The notes under the pieces: generated by a model
Database searches by the model: none
What the model was told of the DNA's origin: nothing
What the model saw: the letters and a program-made list of their open reading frames with translations, nothing else
Shown: piece by piece, positions 1 through 9,286 of the stretch
Position numbering within the stretch: position 1 is the stretch's first letter
How the letters are laid out: every line of letters starts with the position of its first letter
NCBI GenBank assembly: GCA_017306865.1
Contig: JAFKHH010000011.1
Coordinates: 62,001-126,000, forward strand
From: Filimonas sp.
GTDB lineage: Bacteria > Bacteroidota > Bacteroidia > Chitinophagales > Chitinophagaceae
Length of the DNA: 64,000 nt
Reading direction: 5' to 3'
Position numbers and translations under genes: made by a program

Positions 1-17
1 CATTTAAAAAAGAATCT

Positions 18-905
18 ATGCGAAGAATATTATTTGTTTTGTTATTGATAGCAGTACAGCAAACTTCTTTACATGCGCAGCATTTTAATATCGGCACATA
101 CAACCTGCGTTATGCCAATCACGGTGATTCTGTAAAAGGCAACGGCTGGGGACAACGTTGTCCCGTTATTGCCAATATGGTACGCTATCACCAGTTTGAC
201 ATCTTTGGCACACAAGAAGGCTTGTACAGTCAACTACAATCATTGAAAGACAGCTTGCCGGGTTATACCTATATCGGCGTAGGCCGTGACGATGGCAAAC
301 AGGCTGGCGAACACTCTGCTATATTTTATCGCACAGATAAATTTCAATTAGTAGAAAGCGGCAACTTCTGGTTATCTACAATTACGGACAAGCCTAACAA
401 AGGCTGGGATGCAGTGTTGCCACGTATTTGTACCTGGGGCAAGTTTAAAGAAAAAAGCAGCGGCTTCACCTTTATCTTCTTCAACCTGCACATGGATCAT
501 GTAGGCGTACAGGCAAGATCAGAAAGTGCAAAACTGATCTTTGAAAAAATAAAAGCAATGCCTGCCAACACACCGGCGATCTTAACAGGTGATTTCAATA
601 TTGACCAGAACAACCCTGGCTATACGCTGATCAATACATCCGGCATACTACGCGATGCGTATGAACTGTCGCCTGTAAAACTGGCAACGAATGGCACCTT
701 CAACAATTTCGACGCAAACAGTTTTACCGCAAGCCGCATTGATCACATCTTTGTAAGCAAAAACTTCAACGTAAAACGTTATGGCATCCTTACTGATACA
801 TACCGTACAAACGAAAATCCTGAAGACAGGAAAGGCTGGGTAGCACGCACACCATCAGACCACTACCCGGTACTGATAGAAGTGGAAGTGGCAAAGAAAA
901 AATAA
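18..905 (+). CDS. Secreted endonuclease/exonuclease/phosphatase family protein
   Basis: A 295-aa protein of the Mg-dependent endonuclease/exonuclease/phosphatase superfamily (DNase I / sphingomyelinase fold). Residues 1-20 form a Sec signal peptide, so it acts in the periplasm or outside. The family motifs are all present: GTYNLRY (26-32), GTQEG with the metal-binding Glu67, NLHMDH (156-161), TGDFNID (190-196, Asp192/Asn194), RIDHIFVS (240-247) and the terminal SDHYPV (280-285). Catalytic His and Asp residues are therefore intact. Such proteins often sit beside Bacteroidota glycan loci, where their substrate (phosphodiester or phosphate ester) is usually unknown; no specific substrate can be read here. 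It is followed by a strong hairpin terminator, so it probably ends its own transcript. The upstream gene lies outside the window. Confidence 0.85.
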   Translation: MRRILFVLLLIAVQQTSLHAQHFNIGTYNLRYANHGDSVKGNGWGQRCPVIANMVRYHQFDIFGTQEGLYSQLQSLKDSLPGYTYIGVGRDDGKQAGEHSAIFYRTDKFQLVESGNFWLSTITDKPNKGWDAVLPRICTWGKFKEKSSGFTFIFFNLHMDHVGVQARSESAKLIFEKIKAMPANTPAILTGDFNIDQNNPGYTLINTSGILRDAYELSPVKLATNGTFNNFDANSFTASRIDHIFVSKNFNVKRYGILTDTYRTNENPEDRKGWVARTPSDHYPVLIEVEVAKKK

Positions 906-932
906 ATCTATTTCAGATTTGAAATTTGAAAT

Positions 933-964
933 GGAACAGGTGCGTGTATTCACGCACCTGTTCC
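933..964 (+). terminator. Perfect 14-bp hairpin after the endonuclease-family gene
   Basis: GGAACAGGTGCGTG pairs exactly with CACGCACCTGTTCC around a TATT loop, followed by GTTTTA. It lies about 30 bases past the stop codon. The T-run is short but the stem is very stable, consistent with intrinsic termination. Confidence 0.7.
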
Positions 965-965
965 G

Positions 966-1098
966 TTTTACTAGCGCAGGCCTCCCGGCCTGTGCTGCAT
1001 TGTTACTAAATTATATCTGCACAATAGGTCAACAAATACAATCGCAGGTAAAGAGTAGTAATAAATAGTCACAGACCGGGAGGCCTGCGCCAGTAAAA
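966..1098. repeat. REPIN/MITE-like element with 29-bp inverted ends
   Basis: The left arm (966-994) and the right arm (1070-1098) are inverted copies matching at 27 of 29 positions. Each arm contains its own small hairpin (CAGGCC-TCCC-GGCCTG on the left). Two inverted REP-type hairpins around a short A+T-rich core of about 75 bases is the layout of a REPIN. It has no coding capacity. A half copy lies at 2484-2580, so it belongs to a dispersed family. Confidence 0.7.
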
Positions 1099-1157
1099 GG
1101 CTATAATAGAGTGGAGATTTTTAGTGACTGGTGTGTATTCTCAACAAAGCGATCAAA

Positions 1158-1247
1158 TTAACCACAAGGTTCACAAAGGATACACAAAGTGCACAAGAGA
1201 TTTTCTTTGTGTTCCTTGTGCAATAACCTTGTGACCTTTGTGGTTAA
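1158..1247. repeat. Dispersed palindromic repeat (TTAACCACAAGG type)
   Basis: The element begins TTAACCACAAGG and ends in its complement, CCTTTGTGGTTAA, with CACAAAG / CTTTGTG motifs inside, so the whole stretch can fold as one long imperfect hairpin. Similar elements lie at 13691-13780 and 20722-20849, with a degraded one near 63690. It fills the gap between two genes and encodes nothing recognisable. Confidence 0.7.
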
Positions 1248-1386
1248 GTTTTTATGTTAAAAGCATTGTACCCCACAAACCTGTTACATTTAAGAATGTA
1301 TTGTAGACATCTCAAACCGTAAATTCTCAATTTCAAATCTTCTTATTGCCTGCGTAAAGTATCTTTACTGCAAACCATTCCCGGCC

Positions 1387-2295
1387 ATGAGAAGAAAAAT
1401 CAACTACTTATTTTGCAGCCTCTTCGTTGTGCTGTTTGCAACAGCACCAACCTTTGCACAAACCACAGCAGACAAAGCCATTACCATTCCATTTACCCTT
1501 CTTCCTTCGGGGCACATCTTAGTCAAAGCCACTATTGCAGGTGTGGAAGGAAATTTTGTGTTTGATACAGGCGCAGGCATCACCGCAATTACAAAATCCT
1601 ATTTTGACAAATTGAAAGGCACAGAAAAAGAAGATGGTGGCTATACCGGATTTCGTGCAACAGGGGAGCGGCTGGATCTCGAACTGTATAAAGTAAACAA
1701 CTTCGCATTAGCTGGTTTAAAAAAAGGCAAAATAGAACTGAGCGCTATTGACGCCAACCTCGGCGGTATTGACGGTATCATCGCCATGAATGTTTTTGGT
1801 GACCGCCCTTTTACCATCGATTTCACCGCACAGCAGATCAAGGTAGAAACCAGGCAAACACTTGCTACTGCAAAGCAGAACGCAAGTCTCATACACATAC
1901 AACCAGAAGATGCAAGAGGCAAGTCACTGACTGTTTTCGCCTATTATAAAGTGAATGATACACTTACCTTACAATTTTCAATGGATAGCGGCGCAGGTAA
2001 AGACGTCTATCGTTTAAATAGCAACCTCATGGCCCGTTTAGGTGTAGACGCCAGCGATACAACTAAAGTGAGAAAAATTGCCAAACCAAGTGAAATGAAT
2101 AACGGCCACGTATCCTCTATTTATCTTACACGTTTAAGCAAGCTCGCTACAATCGATGCACCACAGTTAAGCACCACCAACTTTCCTGTACAGTTTGTAG
2201 AAGGGCTGATCTACGACGGCATTCTCTGGATCAACTGGCTGGGCAAGCAGTTGACATTTGACGTAGCGAACAAAAGTTTGTGGGTCAGGAAATAA
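1387..2295 (+). CDS. Secreted retropepsin-like aspartyl protease family protein
   Basis: A 302-aa protein with a Sec signal peptide (about residues 1-24, ending TFAQ). It carries two D-[ST]-GAG motifs: FVFDTGAG with Asp60 and FSMDSGAG with Asp200. The two motifs, about 140 residues apart, and the DGIIAMNVFG and DGILWINWLG stretches following each resemble the two lobes of a pepsin-type protease or of the aspartyl-protease-like proteins common in Bacteroidota. The family is usually annotated as aspartyl protease family protein; proteolysis is known for some members only. The gene stands alone, with repeat-filled gaps on both sides. Its link to the downstream pectin locus is only positional. 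Confidence 0.75.
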   Translation: MRRKINYLFCSLFVVLFATAPTFAQTTADKAITIPFTLLPSGHILVKATIAGVEGNFVFDTGAGITAITKSYFDKLKGTEKEDGGYTGFRATGERLDLELYKVNNFALAGLKKGKIELSAIDANLGGIDGIIAMNVFGDRPFTIDFTAQQIKVETRQTLATAKQNASLIHIQPEDARGKSLTVFAYYKVNDTLTLQFSMDSGAGKDVYRLNSNLMARLGVDASDTTKVRKIAKPSEMNNGHVSSIYLTRLSKLATIDAPQLSTTNFPVQFVEGLIYDGILWINWLGKQLTFDVANKSLWVRK

Positions 2296-2340
2296 GCGGT
2301 ATTGGATATTTGAGATTTGATATTTGAAATTTGAAATGAA

Positions 2341-2474
2341 CCTCGCTGTTCGACATGTTAGCGAAGCGCATGTCGAACGGGGATATAACGGATATGTATC
2401 CGTTGTGCTAACGGATAAACATCCATATAACCTGGATTCGACATGCCCTACGGAACATGTCGAATAGCACGAGG
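2341..2474. repeat. Nested palindromic element in the 2296-2838 gap
   Basis: GTTCGACATG (2348-2357) pairs with CATGTCGAAC (2369-2378), ATTCGACATG (2436-2445) pairs with CATGTCGAAT (2456-2465), and the outer ends CCTCG / CGAGG also match. A related hairpin (GTTCGGGATG / CATCCCGAAC) lies at 53420-53449, so this looks like a REP-type family. It lies just after the protease gene and could act as a transcript end. Confidence 0.6.
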
Positions 2475-2483
2475 CTTCTAAAA

Positions 2484-2580
2484 CTAGCGCAGGTCTCCCG
2501 ACCTGTGCTGCATTGTTACTAAGCTATACCTGATAATAAGACAACAAGCACAACTAAAAGCAAACAATAGTAATAAATAG
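2484..2580. repeat. Half copy of the REPIN-like element
   Basis: CTAGCGCAGG and the following core, up to AGTAATAAATAG, match 971-1068 closely and almost without gaps. The right inverted arm is missing: after 2580 the sequence changes to unrelated bases. This is a truncated family member. Confidence 0.65.
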
Positions 2581-2632
2581 GCATAGCACGCGGCGGCAAA
2601 GAGTCGCGTAGCGACTCTCCCTATGTGACCTA

Positions 2633-2690
2633 TGTTCTCTTGAATGAATTGAGCATTACTATTAGGTAATAGTTCAACTTATGCTATGTG
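2633..2690. repeat. Short dispersed repeat shared with 57927-57984
   Basis: The stretch reading TTCTCTTGAATGAATTGAGC followed by ATTACTATTA, then a CTTATGCTATGTG segment, is recognisably the same as 57927-57984. No function can be read. It lies between the half REPIN and the convergent esterase gene. A small hairpin (GAGTCGC-GTA-GCGACTC, 2601-2617) precedes it. Confidence 0.5.
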
Positions 2691-2838
2691 CCTATGTACC
2701 TTATGTTCCTCCCGGTAGGTTACCGAGACAAGTTATGTGGTGAAAAAAATATCGCTTCGATCTTCTACATGTTTGCTTAGCTGACCACTATGATGAAGTA
2801 ACGAACCAAGGCAACTGCTTATTCACGATTCACGAAAA

Positions 2839-3786
2839 TCATTTTCCCTCCAGCGGCTTCGCCGCCAGCAGGTTCATTTCCAGCAGCCACATCTCGCACA
2901 GCTTTGTCCACTCATCCGTAGAGCCAGGATTATTGCGAAGCGCAATCGCATGTTTTCCCTGCGGAAAAATATGTAGCGTAGAAGGAACCTTCTTTTCCAG
3001 CAATGCCTCATAAAACAACAGACTATTGACAGGTGGTACCACATTGTCATCAAACGCACAGGTTACAAATGCAGGCGGCGTGCTTGCAGTCACCAATAGT
3101 TGTGTAGAGTAAGCCGCGATCTTTTCAGGCGAAGGCGTTTTGCCCAGCAGGTTTTCCTTGCTGCCCTTGTGTGCATGCATACCCATATCTATAACGGGCG
3201 ATACCAGTATCATAAAATCCGGTTTGCATGAATAACGGTCCAGTGAATCACCAACCGCAGACACATCATTACCTGTAGTAGCTACAAGGCTTGCCAGGTG
3301 GCCGCCCGCAGATGAGCCTTGCACACCGATCTTCGCAGGCAAGATAGACCACTCATTTGCACGCGCACGTATCATGCGCAGTGCGCGTTGCGCATCCTGT
3401 AGCGGCCCCTTCTCCGGCTCTGCGAGATCAGGCGAAGTAGGCAGACGATAGTTCAGTACAAAAGCACTAATACCCATTGTATTAAACCACTTCGCAAGCT
3501 GAACACCACTGATCATATATGCCAGCCGCGCATAGCCACCACCGGGACAGATCAATACTGCTGTTCCCTTATTCTCCTGCTTCGAAGGAAAATACGCATA
3601 CATACCCGGTGTACCCACCTGGTATATACGTTCATTCGCAATACTATCCTTCAATGCCAGCCCCTTGCTATTCGGCATTTTATGTGGAGGCCATAGTGGT
3701 ATAAATTCCTGTGCATGTAACGATGTAAATGCAGTAAAACAATTGAGTAAGAGAAGAATACAGGTGTAGACAAAAGAACGCATCAT
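2839..3786 (-). CDS. Secreted alpha/beta-hydrolase esterase (acetylxylan/feruloyl esterase-like)
   Basis: A 315-aa protein with a signal peptide (about residues 1-26). The alpha/beta-hydrolase core shows the oxyanion PGGGY (81-85), the nucleophile elbow GSSAG (157-161, Ser159), a late Asp in AFDDNVVPP and the catalytic His in GKHAIAL. This arrangement matches the BD-FAE / Axe-type carbohydrate esterases that remove acetyl or aromatic esters from plant glycans; exact specificity cannot be read. It is transcribed away from susC. The intergenic region holds three copies of the putative LacI operator, so it is probably co-regulated with the pectin locus. The start is ATG at 3786, with a second ATG immediately after. 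Confidence 0.8.
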   Translation of the reverse strand: MMRSFVYTCILLLLNCFTAFTSLHAQEFIPLWPPHKMPNSKGLALKDSIANERIYQVGTPGMYAYFPSKQENKGTAVLICPGGGYARLAYMISGVQLAKWFNTMGISAFVLNYRLPTSPDLAEPEKGPLQDAQRALRMIRARANEWSILPAKIGVQGSSAGGHLASLVATTGNDVSAVGDSLDRYSCKPDFMILVSPVIDMGMHAHKGSKENLLGKTPSPEKIAAYSTQLLVTASTPPAFVTCAFDDNVVPPVNSLLFYEALLEKKVPSTLHIFPQGKHAIALRNNPGSTDEWTKLCEMWLLEMNLLAAKPLEGK

Positions 3787-3871
3787 GGCAAGTTGGTTTT
3801 ACAATTTATGGCGCCTTGTAAATATATTTCATCACACAAGCGCAGGTCACACCAGGTACAATTAAATGACC

Positions 3872-3883
3872 GCAAACGATTGC
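3872..3883. promoter_or_regulatory. Degenerate LacI-type operator, distal site
   Basis: GCAAACGATTGC has the same CG centre and GCAA/TTGC arms as the other sites, with one mismatch to perfect symmetry. It sits about 86 bases upstream of the minus-strand esterase start. It is weaker evidence than the two sites nearer susC. Confidence 0.4.
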
Positions 3884-3932
3884 ATACCTTTTTTTCGGAA
3901 GAAATAAAATATTGGCTAATTATGCAAAGTGA

Positions 3933-3946
3933 TGTAATCGATTGCA
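3933..3946. promoter_or_regulatory. Putative LacI-family operator upstream of susC
   Basis: TGTAATCGATTGCA is a 14-base near-palindrome with the core AATCGATT. It is a hybrid of the two perfect sites found upstream of lacI (TGCAATCGATTGCA, and TACGTAATCGATTACGTA within the longer site). A CG-centred palindrome is typical of LacI-family operators. Confidence 0.6.
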
Positions 3947-3993
3947 TGTGTTTGGATAAACGATTTAATACGTCTTTTTTTTTAGCCCGGTAG

Positions 3994-4007
3994 CGTAATC
4001 GATTACG
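3994..4007. promoter_or_regulatory. Putative LacI-family operator, susC-proximal
   Basis: CGTAATCGATTACG is a perfect 14-base palindrome 41 bases upstream of the chosen susC start. The same sequence occurs inside the 20-base palindrome upstream of lacI (20472-20491), which links this promoter to the regulator encoded 15 kb away. Confidence 0.65.
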
Positions 4008-4047
4008 TAATGGGCCTGCTGCTTTGCACCAAACTAAACTACGCCAT

Positions 4048-7000
4048 ATGAAACAAAAGGTTTTAATCCTGCTGCTTGTGCTGCTTGGCTTGAAAGTACA
4101 AGTGTTTTCCCAACAGTTTACGGGGACCGTTTATGACGACAGCACCAATACAGTGTTGTCCGGTGTAACGATTGCTGTAAAGGGAATTTCTAAAAATGCT
4201 GTCAGTGACGACAAAGGACGTTTTAGTATAGCAGCGCCGGCTGGTAAAACCAAAGCCGAATTATCCATTTCCTTTATTGGCTATACAACTTCCGAAGTTA
4301 TTGCAGAGCTAAATAAACCCGTAACAGTAAAACTACGCAGGGAAGCCAACTCGCTCAATGAAGTGATCATAGTCGGTTACCAGGCAGTACGCAGGAAAGA
4401 CCTGCTGGCATCAGCCTCTGAAGTAACTGCCAAAGATCTGAAAGATAACCCGCTGAATAGTGCCGCAGAAGCGTTGCAAGGCAAACTTGCCGGTGTACAG
4501 ATCTCCATGTCGGAAGGCGCGCCTGGCGCAGATGCTGTCATCAATATACGTGGCCGTGGTTCCATTACACAAAGCAGCGATCCCTTATTTGTGGTAGATG
4601 GTGTACCTACAGACAATGCGCTCAGTGTGCTCAACCCGCAGGACATAGAATCTGTAGTGGTCTTGAAAGATGCCGCTTCTACCGCTATCTATGGTTCACG
4701 GGGTGCAAATGGTGTAATTGTAATTACCACAAAAGGTGGCAAGAATACAAACGGAAAAACAACAGTTTCTTTAAATACCTACTGGGGCATACAAAAGCTG
4801 GCGCAGAAAATAGATATGATGAATGCCTACGACTTCGTGCGTTACCAGTACGAGCGCGCATGGTGGTTAGGTGATACTGCAGGCGTTATTAAAAAATATA
4901 TCCGCATACCTACAAACTGGGATACGGTAGCTTCTTATAAAAACAACCCCGGCTTCGACTGGCAGGAAAGAACCATGGGCAGCAATGCATTCCAGTCTTC
5001 CTACAACGTAAGTGTTTCCGGCGGCAATAATAAAACGACTTACAACCTAAGCCTTACTGCAAACAAGCAACAAGGCATCCTGATCAATTCAGACCTCGAC
5101 AGGAAAAACCTCAACTTCAGGTTAGACCATAAAGCAAGCGACCGTTTTCGTTTTGGCTTCAACGTGCGCTATACAGATCAGCTTATTAACGGCGCAGGTA
5201 CATCCGATGCCGGTGGCGCAGGTGCAAACAGGCTGAGACAATACACCAGGTACAAACCACTCATTATGCCGGGCGAAGAAGAGGATACGTATGATCCTAC
5301 ACTGGACCTGAACAACGCAGGCAATGGGTTCAACATTCTCAATCCGATCTTACTTGCGAATGCTGAAACGAGAAAGCGGTACAATACACAATTAAACATG
5401 AACGCTTACTTCCAGGTAAACATTATTAAAAACCTGAACTTCAGAAGTACAACAGCGTACAACATTAACCGTACAAGAAATAAATCTTTCGACGACACAC
5501 TGACAAACAATGCGAAGTCGAACAACAAGCAGCCATTGGTGTACCTGAACTACACTGAGGGTGTCCAGATCACTAACTCCAACGTATTAACATACACCAA
5601 CCCGTCACTGTTTAAAACAAAACACAGCATCAACATATTACTGGCACAGGAAATTCAGAAAAATACAAATACCGTTTCCATACAGGATGTTCGTTATTTC
5701 CCGGTAGGTATTACTGCAGACAAAGCGTTTAGCAATCTGCAACTCGCATCCGCTTCCACACAGGCATATCCGCAACCATTGCCAAGCACATCGGAAGTAC
5801 CTACATCGCTCGCTTCATTTTTCTCAACGATAGATTACAATTATAATGGCAAGTACTTCGCCAAGTTCACCATGCGCTTAGATGGCACCTCCATCTTTGG
5901 TGAAAACAACCGCTGGGGTTATTTCCCTTCCGGCGCAGTATCATGGCGCATTAGTAAAGAGCGCTTTTTCCGCAGCAACTTTATTGATGATCTGAAGCTA
6001 AGGCTCTCTTATGGTACATCCGGTAACAACAGGATCACACCATTCTCTTACAGAACACAATACACAGCACCAGCCAATGGCGGCTATGGGCTGAACGGCT
6101 CACTGAATGGCGTATTCAATCCATCTAACCTTGGCAACCAGGACCTGAAATGGGAAAGCCAGGTAGCGCAAAACATAGGTGTAGACCTCACTTTCTGGAA
6201 AGGCAGGGTTAGCTTAACGGTAGATGCTTATTCCAACAGGTCTAGCAACCTCTTGCTAAACCAGACCATTCCATCTTCATCAGGTTATACCACACAGTTC
6301 CAGAACATTGGTTCTACAAGAAACAGGGGCATGGAGTTCCAGGTATCAGCTAACCTCGTAAACAAACAAAACTTTGCATACACAGTTAACTTCAATATCT
6401 CGTTCAACAAAAACAAAATCACATCGCTCGGGCCAAACTACCAGATACTGCGTAACTCAGGCTGGTTCAGTTCAAACAACTTCCCGGCAGATTACCTGTT
6501 GCGCGTAGGAGACGAAGTAGGCACTATGTACGGTTATGTAAACGATGGCTTCTATACAATAGATGATTTTGATGCAGTGCCGTTCTCCAATCCAAACTAT
6601 CCTGAGTACAACACAGCGTACACACTGAAAGCAAAAGTAGCTAGTGCCGCAGGCATCTTAGCCAACCCATTGCAACCAGGCTCGCCGAAATTTAAAGACC
6701 TGAATGGTGATGGAAAAATAGACGCGGACAATGACAGGACAATTATCGGACGCGCACAACCTAAATTCTTCGGCGGCTTCGGTCAGACATTTACCTATAA
6801 AAACTTTGACCTATCCATCTTTGCCAACTTCGTAGTAGGTAACGACGTCTTCAATGCCAACAAACTGGAGTATGCAAGTGCGTATGGCTCTGAAGTAAAC
6901 CTGCTCACACTGGACAACAACCGCTGGAAAATGATTGACGATAATGGTAAATCTATCCAGCGCGCCATATCTATCTCTGGTGTGCAATACATCTTAGGCA

Positions 7001-7347
7001 CAGACGCGGCAACACTTGCTGCTGTAAATAAAAATGCAAGCATCTGGTTCCCGTCTACAAGTATCAATGGTTTCTACTCGCAAAGCTATGCTGTAGAAGA
7101 TGGATCATACCTGCGCATCAACAACATTACCTTAGGCTATAATATTCCTAAAAAATGGTTGAAACGTATTGGCATCTCCAGCCTGAGAGCGTATGCAACA
7201 GTAAACAATCTTGCAACCATTACAGGCTACAAAGGGTACGATCCTGATGCAAGTACAAGGCGTTCAGATCCTACCACGCCAGGCGTAGACTATGCAGCCT
7301 ATCCGCGTGCAAGAACTTATGTAGCTGGTTTAAATGTCAATTTCTAA
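4048..7347 (+). CDS. SusC/RagA-family TonB-linked outer-membrane transporter
   Basis: A 1099-aa outer-membrane receptor that imports oligosaccharides with its SusD partner, energised by TonB. After a signal peptide ending near VFSQQF comes a carboxypeptidase-like regulatory beta-sandwich (FTGTVYDD to AELSISFIGY), a TonB-box/plug region with LNEVIIVGYQ and the family-diagnostic plug motif ALQGKLAGVQ, then RGRGSI and DPLFVVDGVP. The long beta-barrel ends YVAGLNVNF with a terminal Phe. Translation could begin at a TTG at 4024, but ATG 4048 gives a normal signal peptide. It overlaps no upstream gene and sits just behind the putative LacI operators. Spacing to susD is 25 bases, indicating an operon. 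Its gene context points to a pectin or rhamnogalacturonan ligand. Confidence 0.95.
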   Translation: MKQKVLILLLVLLGLKVQVFSQQFTGTVYDDSTNTVLSGVTIAVKGISKNAVSDDKGRFSIAAPAGKTKAELSISFIGYTTSEVIAELNKPVTVKLRREANSLNEVIIVGYQAVRRKDLLASASEVTAKDLKDNPLNSAAEALQGKLAGVQISMSEGAPGADAVINIRGRGSITQSSDPLFVVDGVPTDNALSVLNPQDIESVVVLKDAASTAIYGSRGANGVIVITTKGGKNTNGKTTVSLNTYWGIQKLAQKIDMMNAYDFVRYQYERAWWLGDTAGVIKKYIRIPTNWDTVASYKNNPGFDWQERTMGSNAFQSSYNVSVSGGNNKTTYNLSLTANKQQGILINSDLDRKNLNFRLDHKASDRFRFGFNVRYTDQLINGAGTSDAGGAGANRLRQYTRYKPLIMPGEEEDTYDPTLDLNNAGNGFNILNPILLANAETRKRYNTQLNMNAYFQVNIIKNLNFRSTTAYNINRTRNKSFDDTLTNNAKSNNKQPLVYLNYTEGVQITNSNVLTYTNPSLFKTKHSINILLAQEIQKNTNTVSIQDVRYFPVGITADKAFSNLQLASASTQAYPQPLPSTSEVPTSLASFFSTIDYNYNGKYFAKFTMRLDGTSIFGENNRWGYFPSGAVSWRISKERFFRSNFIDDLKLRLSYGTSGNNRITPFSYRTQYTAPANGGYGLNGSLNGVFNPSNLGNQDLKWESQVAQNIGVDLTFWKGRVSLTVDAYSNRSSNLLLNQTIPSSSGYTTQFQNIGSTRNRGMEFQVSANLVNKQNFAYTVNFNISFNKNKITSLGPNYQILRNSGWFSSNNFPADYLLRVGDEVGTMYGYVNDGFYTIDDFDAVPFSNPNYPEYNTAYTLKAKVASAAGILANPLQPGSPKFKDLNGDGKIDADNDRTIIGRAQPKFFGGFGQTFTYKNFDLSIFANFVVGNDVFNANKLEYASAYGSEVNLLTLDNNRWKMIDDNGKSIQRAISISGVQYILGTDAATLAAVNKNASIWFPSTSINGFYSQSYAVEDGSYLRINNITLGYNIPKKWLKRIGISSLRAYATVNNLATITGYKGYDPDASTRRSDPTTPGVDYAAYPRARTYVAGLNVNF

Positions 7348-7372
7348 TTCACGAACCATTCAAGATTGCGAT

Positions 7373-9286
7373 ATGAAAACGAACATTCAAAAAATATATA
7401 TCACAACACTGCTGGTACTAACACTGGGTGTTGCATTGGTTTCCTGTAAAAAATTCCTCTCGCCAGAGGCCGTATCCTCTTTCGATACAGAATATGTGTT
7501 TGACAACATTGCCAACGCGCGCAAAGCAATATTAGGTGCATACTCCTCTATGGCTGGCGATTATGGTTATGGCATCCGCATCAGCGGGTACTGGCCTTAT
7601 GACTCAGATGAGATGATGAAAGGTACAAGCACCACCACCTCAGACGAAGGGCAACTATTGGCAAAGTATCTCGGCATACCGGGCAACCTGCAGATCACCA
7701 ATCCCTTTAACCAGATGTTCCAGGGAGTAGAGCGCGCCAATCTTTGCATTTACAACATTCCTAAAATGGCCCTGTACACAAGTGGCAGTGCCATGCAGCA
7801 GGCACAGCTAAAACGCATGCAGGGCGAAGCGTTAGTATTAAGGGCGCAATACATGTACGAACTGTGCCGCAACTTTGGCGACGTACCTGTACAGTGGGGA
7901 CCATCACAGTATGAAGCCAACCTGTTCAAGTCAAGAACAAGCCGCGATTCTATCTACGATCATTTGATTGCAGACCTCTTGCAGGCAGAAACGTTAATGC
8001 CGTGGAGAACAGAAGTAGTTGGCATAGGTGATAACGTAGACCAGCGTTTTACCAAAGGCACCGCGAAAGCGCTAAGGGCAAAGATCGCGCTTACGCGCGG
8101 TGGCTATTCCTTACCTGTAAGTGGCGGTGTACTCACAAGGCCATCTAACTATCTTGACTTTTATAAAATAGCGCACGACGAATGTGCAGAGCTCATTGCA
8201 AATCCTGCACAACACACGTTGCTCGCATCTTATAAAAGTGTGTTCAAAGATTACCTGCTGGCACATAATACAAACGATCCCGCAGGTGAATTCATCATGG
8301 TGGCATCTATGGCTGCCGGTACAAATGCAGATAGCAAACTAGGCATCCAGACAGGCACAAAAGTAAATGGCGTAGGCGGTGGCAACTTAAACATATTGCC
8401 TACCTACTTCTACATGTTCGACTCTACAGATATTAGAAGAGACGTAACGTGCGTGCCTTATGAAATTACTTTTGATACTATCAAAACCGGCCATGCAATC
8501 AATGCCATCTACGATGGTAAATTCAGGAAAGAATGGGTAAGCAATCCCTCCTTTATATTCAGCGCAGGCAATGCTGCTACTTCTACAAGGCCCGCTATCA
8601 ACAATAGTTTACAGAACATGCAGCTAAGCTGGCCACTGATCCGCTTTTCCGATGTGTTGCTATGGTTTGCAGAAACAGAAAATGAGATCAACAACGGCCC
8701 TACAGCAGCAGCAATGGATGTAGTGCGAACCATCAACCTTCGCGGGCATGGCGGCGCATATACTGAAACAGCGCCTGTAATACCTACATCGAAAGATGGC
8801 TTTTTCAAATTCCTGGTGAAAGAACGTTTACTGGAGTTTGGCAACGAAGGCATACGCAAGTACGACCTCCTCAGGTGGAACCTCTTGTCTACAGCTATCA
8901 CAGAAACAAGAGCCAGGCTAAATGTGTTGGCAAATGCAACTACCGCAGCGCACCCCGTATTTGCACCATACTCCTACATGGAAGATGGCCCGTCCTATGC
9001 GAGAGACGCAACACAATTGCCAACCTATCTTTATTTCACCACCAAACCCGCAACATCTAACGTAGATACATTCAATCCATTCCTCAATTCACTATATAAA
9101 CCAAGTGCAACCGTAAATGCACCAACAGGACAAACAAGAGTGAACTGGTGGCTGGGTGGCAGCTCTATGTTAAGTTTTGCAAATGCGTTTGCATCAGGCT
9201 TCACAACAGGTAAATCTGAACTGATGCCAATACCGCAAACACAACGTGACGTGAACCCGAACCTGTCGCAGAATTTTGGATATTAA
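7373..9286 (+). CDS. SusD/RagB-family surface glycan-binding lipoprotein
   Basis: A 637-aa partner of the preceding SusC protein; it caps the barrel and binds glycan at the cell surface. The N-terminus has a lipoprotein signal (VALVSC, lipidated Cys25, followed by KK). SusD-type features include the N-terminal helices with FDNIANARKAILGAYSSM, the MQGEALVLRAQYMYELCRNF TPR-like segment, and the C-terminal VKERLLEFGNEGIRKYDLLR helix typical of the family. An upstream in-frame ATG at 7334 would overlap the susC stop and add 13 residues before the signal, so ATG 7373 is preferred. Followed by a 342-base gap before the polygalacturonase. Confidence 0.93.
   Translation: MKTNIQKIYITTLLVLTLGVALVSCKKFLSPEAVSSFDTEYVFDNIANARKAILGAYSSMAGDYGYGIRISGYWPYDSDEMMKGTSTTTSDEGQLLAKYLGIPGNLQITNPFNQMFQGVERANLCIYNIPKMALYTSGSAMQQAQLKRMQGEALVLRAQYMYELCRNFGDVPVQWGPSQYEANLFKSRTSRDSIYDHLIADLLQAETLMPWRTEVVGIGDNVDQRFTKGTAKALRAKIALTRGGYSLPVSGGVLTRPSNYLDFYKIAHDECAELIANPAQHTLLASYKSVFKDYLLAHNTNDPAGEFIMVASMAAGTNADSKLGIQTGTKVNGVGGGNLNILPTYFYMFDSTDIRRDVTCVPYEITFDTIKTGHAINAIYDGKFRKEWVSNPSFIFSAGNAATSTRPAINNSLQNMQLSWPLIRFSDVLLWFAETENEINNGPTAAAMDVVRTINLRGHGGAYTETAPVIPTSKDGFFKFLVKERLLEFGNEGIRKYDLLRWNLLSTAITETRARLNVLANATTAAHPVFAPYSYMEDGPSYARDATQLPTYLYFTTKPATSNVDTFNPFLNSLYKPSATVNAPTGQTRVNWWLGGSSMLSFANAFASGFTTGKSELMPIPQTQRDVNPNLSQNFGY

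Noticed and set aside
3793-3993. 66-codon open frame in the susC/esterase gap
   Set aside because: It covers the operator region, has no recognisable features and overlaps the likely promoters of both flanking genes.
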